Assembly (NCBI GenBank): GCA_964017145.1
Contig: OZ024852.1
Location: forward strand, 1,923,945 to 1,987,944
Length of the DNA stretch: 64,000 nucleotides
Origin: Agrocybe praecox
Taxonomy: Eukaryota; Basidiomycota; Agaricomycetes; Agaricales; Agrocybaceae
Direction of reading: 5' to 3'
The stretch's first letter is position 1. Every line of letters begins with the position of its first letter. Shown piece after piece: positions 63,342 to 64,000 of this stretch. A model generated the notes under the pieces. It was not told the origin of the DNA and made no database searches. It was given only the letters and a program-made list of their open reading frames with translations. A program made the translations under genes and the position numbers.

Positions 63342-64000
63342 ATGTCTTATCCAACAGACAGCGTCGATATCTCCGTTACTGCGCAACTCGAAAGAATCGC
63401 GGATGCGTCTCCTGCTACCGTCCTGATCAGAGTTCTTTTGCATCATATTGTTCTTTATAACGTCGCTCAATTCATCCGCAATGCTCAGTCATGGAATCAA
63501 ATCTATTATAAATCTCGACTAATTTACGACGCTATCCAGGAGCTGGTCGAACAAGTCGGCAATGCTAATGAGACAGCGGATATTATGGAAATATGGGGGA
63601 AATTCCAATTATATACGGTTGCCATCATACGTCTGGAGAAGTAGGTCGGTGTGAATTTCCACCTCGACTCGTTATTGATGTCCTTCTGTCTGAACAAGGA
63701 TCTTGCTCAACTTTTACTACCGTCATCGGCTATATGATCAACAGCAGCTTCTCCCCCCTACTGATGGTATTGAATTAACCATTATCTACATCGAAACATG
63801 GAAGGACGATAGAAAAGAACTTGAAGAAACCTTTGCGGAATTCAATACTCGTCAATACTTTTTAGTTCGTTCTTTTTACCCATTACCTCTGTGAATCTGT
63901 CACAAACATGCTTATGGACTGCGTTTCAGGATCTCTCGGATTCTCTGCGGAAGAAACTCGACGACGACCCCAAGATCCACAGGATTTCAGACGATTTGCA
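63342..64000 (+). CDS. Diverged family copy 4, 3'-partial
   Basis: Starts MSYPTDSVDISVTAQLERIA at 63342. Exon 1 matches the family throughout (RNAQSWNQIYYKSRLIYDAI for RNAQSWNQVYNRSRLVYDVI) and ends with LE plus AA; the next exon supplies the G and gives KILLNFYYRHRLYDQQQLLP. A third exon after ...TTTCAG reads DLSDSLRKKLDDDPKIHRIS and is cut by the window end. Identity to copies 1 and 3 is far lower than between those two, so this is an older paralogue. Splice positions are conserved, and no stop is seen inside exons. Confidence 0.7.

Overview
The window looks like nuclear DNA of a mushroom-forming basidiomycete (Agaricomycetes, probably Agaricales). The evidence is gene density close to one gene per 2-3 kb on both strands, many short GT-AG introns of about 46-70 nt with CTNA-type branch sites, and several protein families with typical basidiomycete features (Zn2Cys6 factors, Lrg1-type LIM-RhoGAP, Slt2-type MAP kinase, a BBE-type flavoenzyme, a Gag-like retroelement relic). 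The species cannot be named from the sequence.

Positions 1-45755 are a conserved housekeeping block. In order: SF3B1/Hsh155 (5' end outside the window), AP-1 gamma-adaptin (-), a two-helix membrane protein of unknown function, a large CCCH/RRM/RING-IBR protein, a Tti2 homologue, a vacuolar M20 carboxypeptidase (-), the head-to-head ribosomal pair uS19 (-) and P2 (+), a Zn2Cys6 transcription factor, V-ATPase subunit G (-) head-to-head with symplekin/Pta1, an Slt2-like MAP kinase, Nbp35 (-), an Lrg1-like RhoGAP (-), a small membrane protein, an SLC35F-type transporter (-) and XPB/Ssl2 (-). These genes are intact. Their most unusual trait is splicing: several contain microexons (5, 10, 16 and 17 nt), one has a GC-AG intron, and two have a first coding exon that is only the start codon.

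Positions 45940-64000 are an accessory, repeat-rich block. A segmental unit of about 2.6 kb, carrying an eight-exon gene for an uncharacterised mostly helical protein (446-454 aa, one strongly hydrophobic segment), occurs as two apparently intact copies (46596-48334 and 60500-62262), one decayed copy (about 55205-56560) and a diverged copy cut by the window end (63342-64000). Between them lie an ankyrin-vWA protein, a Rad23-like protein that lacks the ubiquitin-like domain, an intronless GC-rich FAD-oxidase gene, and a gag-only LTR-element relic interrupted by a TA-flanked 721-bp MITE. Copies 1 and 3 share a tract of about 560 bp with no difference I could find, introns included, which suggests gene conversion or very recent duplication.

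No CRISPR array, rRNA or convincing tRNA gene was seen. All exon models were derived by eye from reading frame, splice consensus and family conservation; no search was run.
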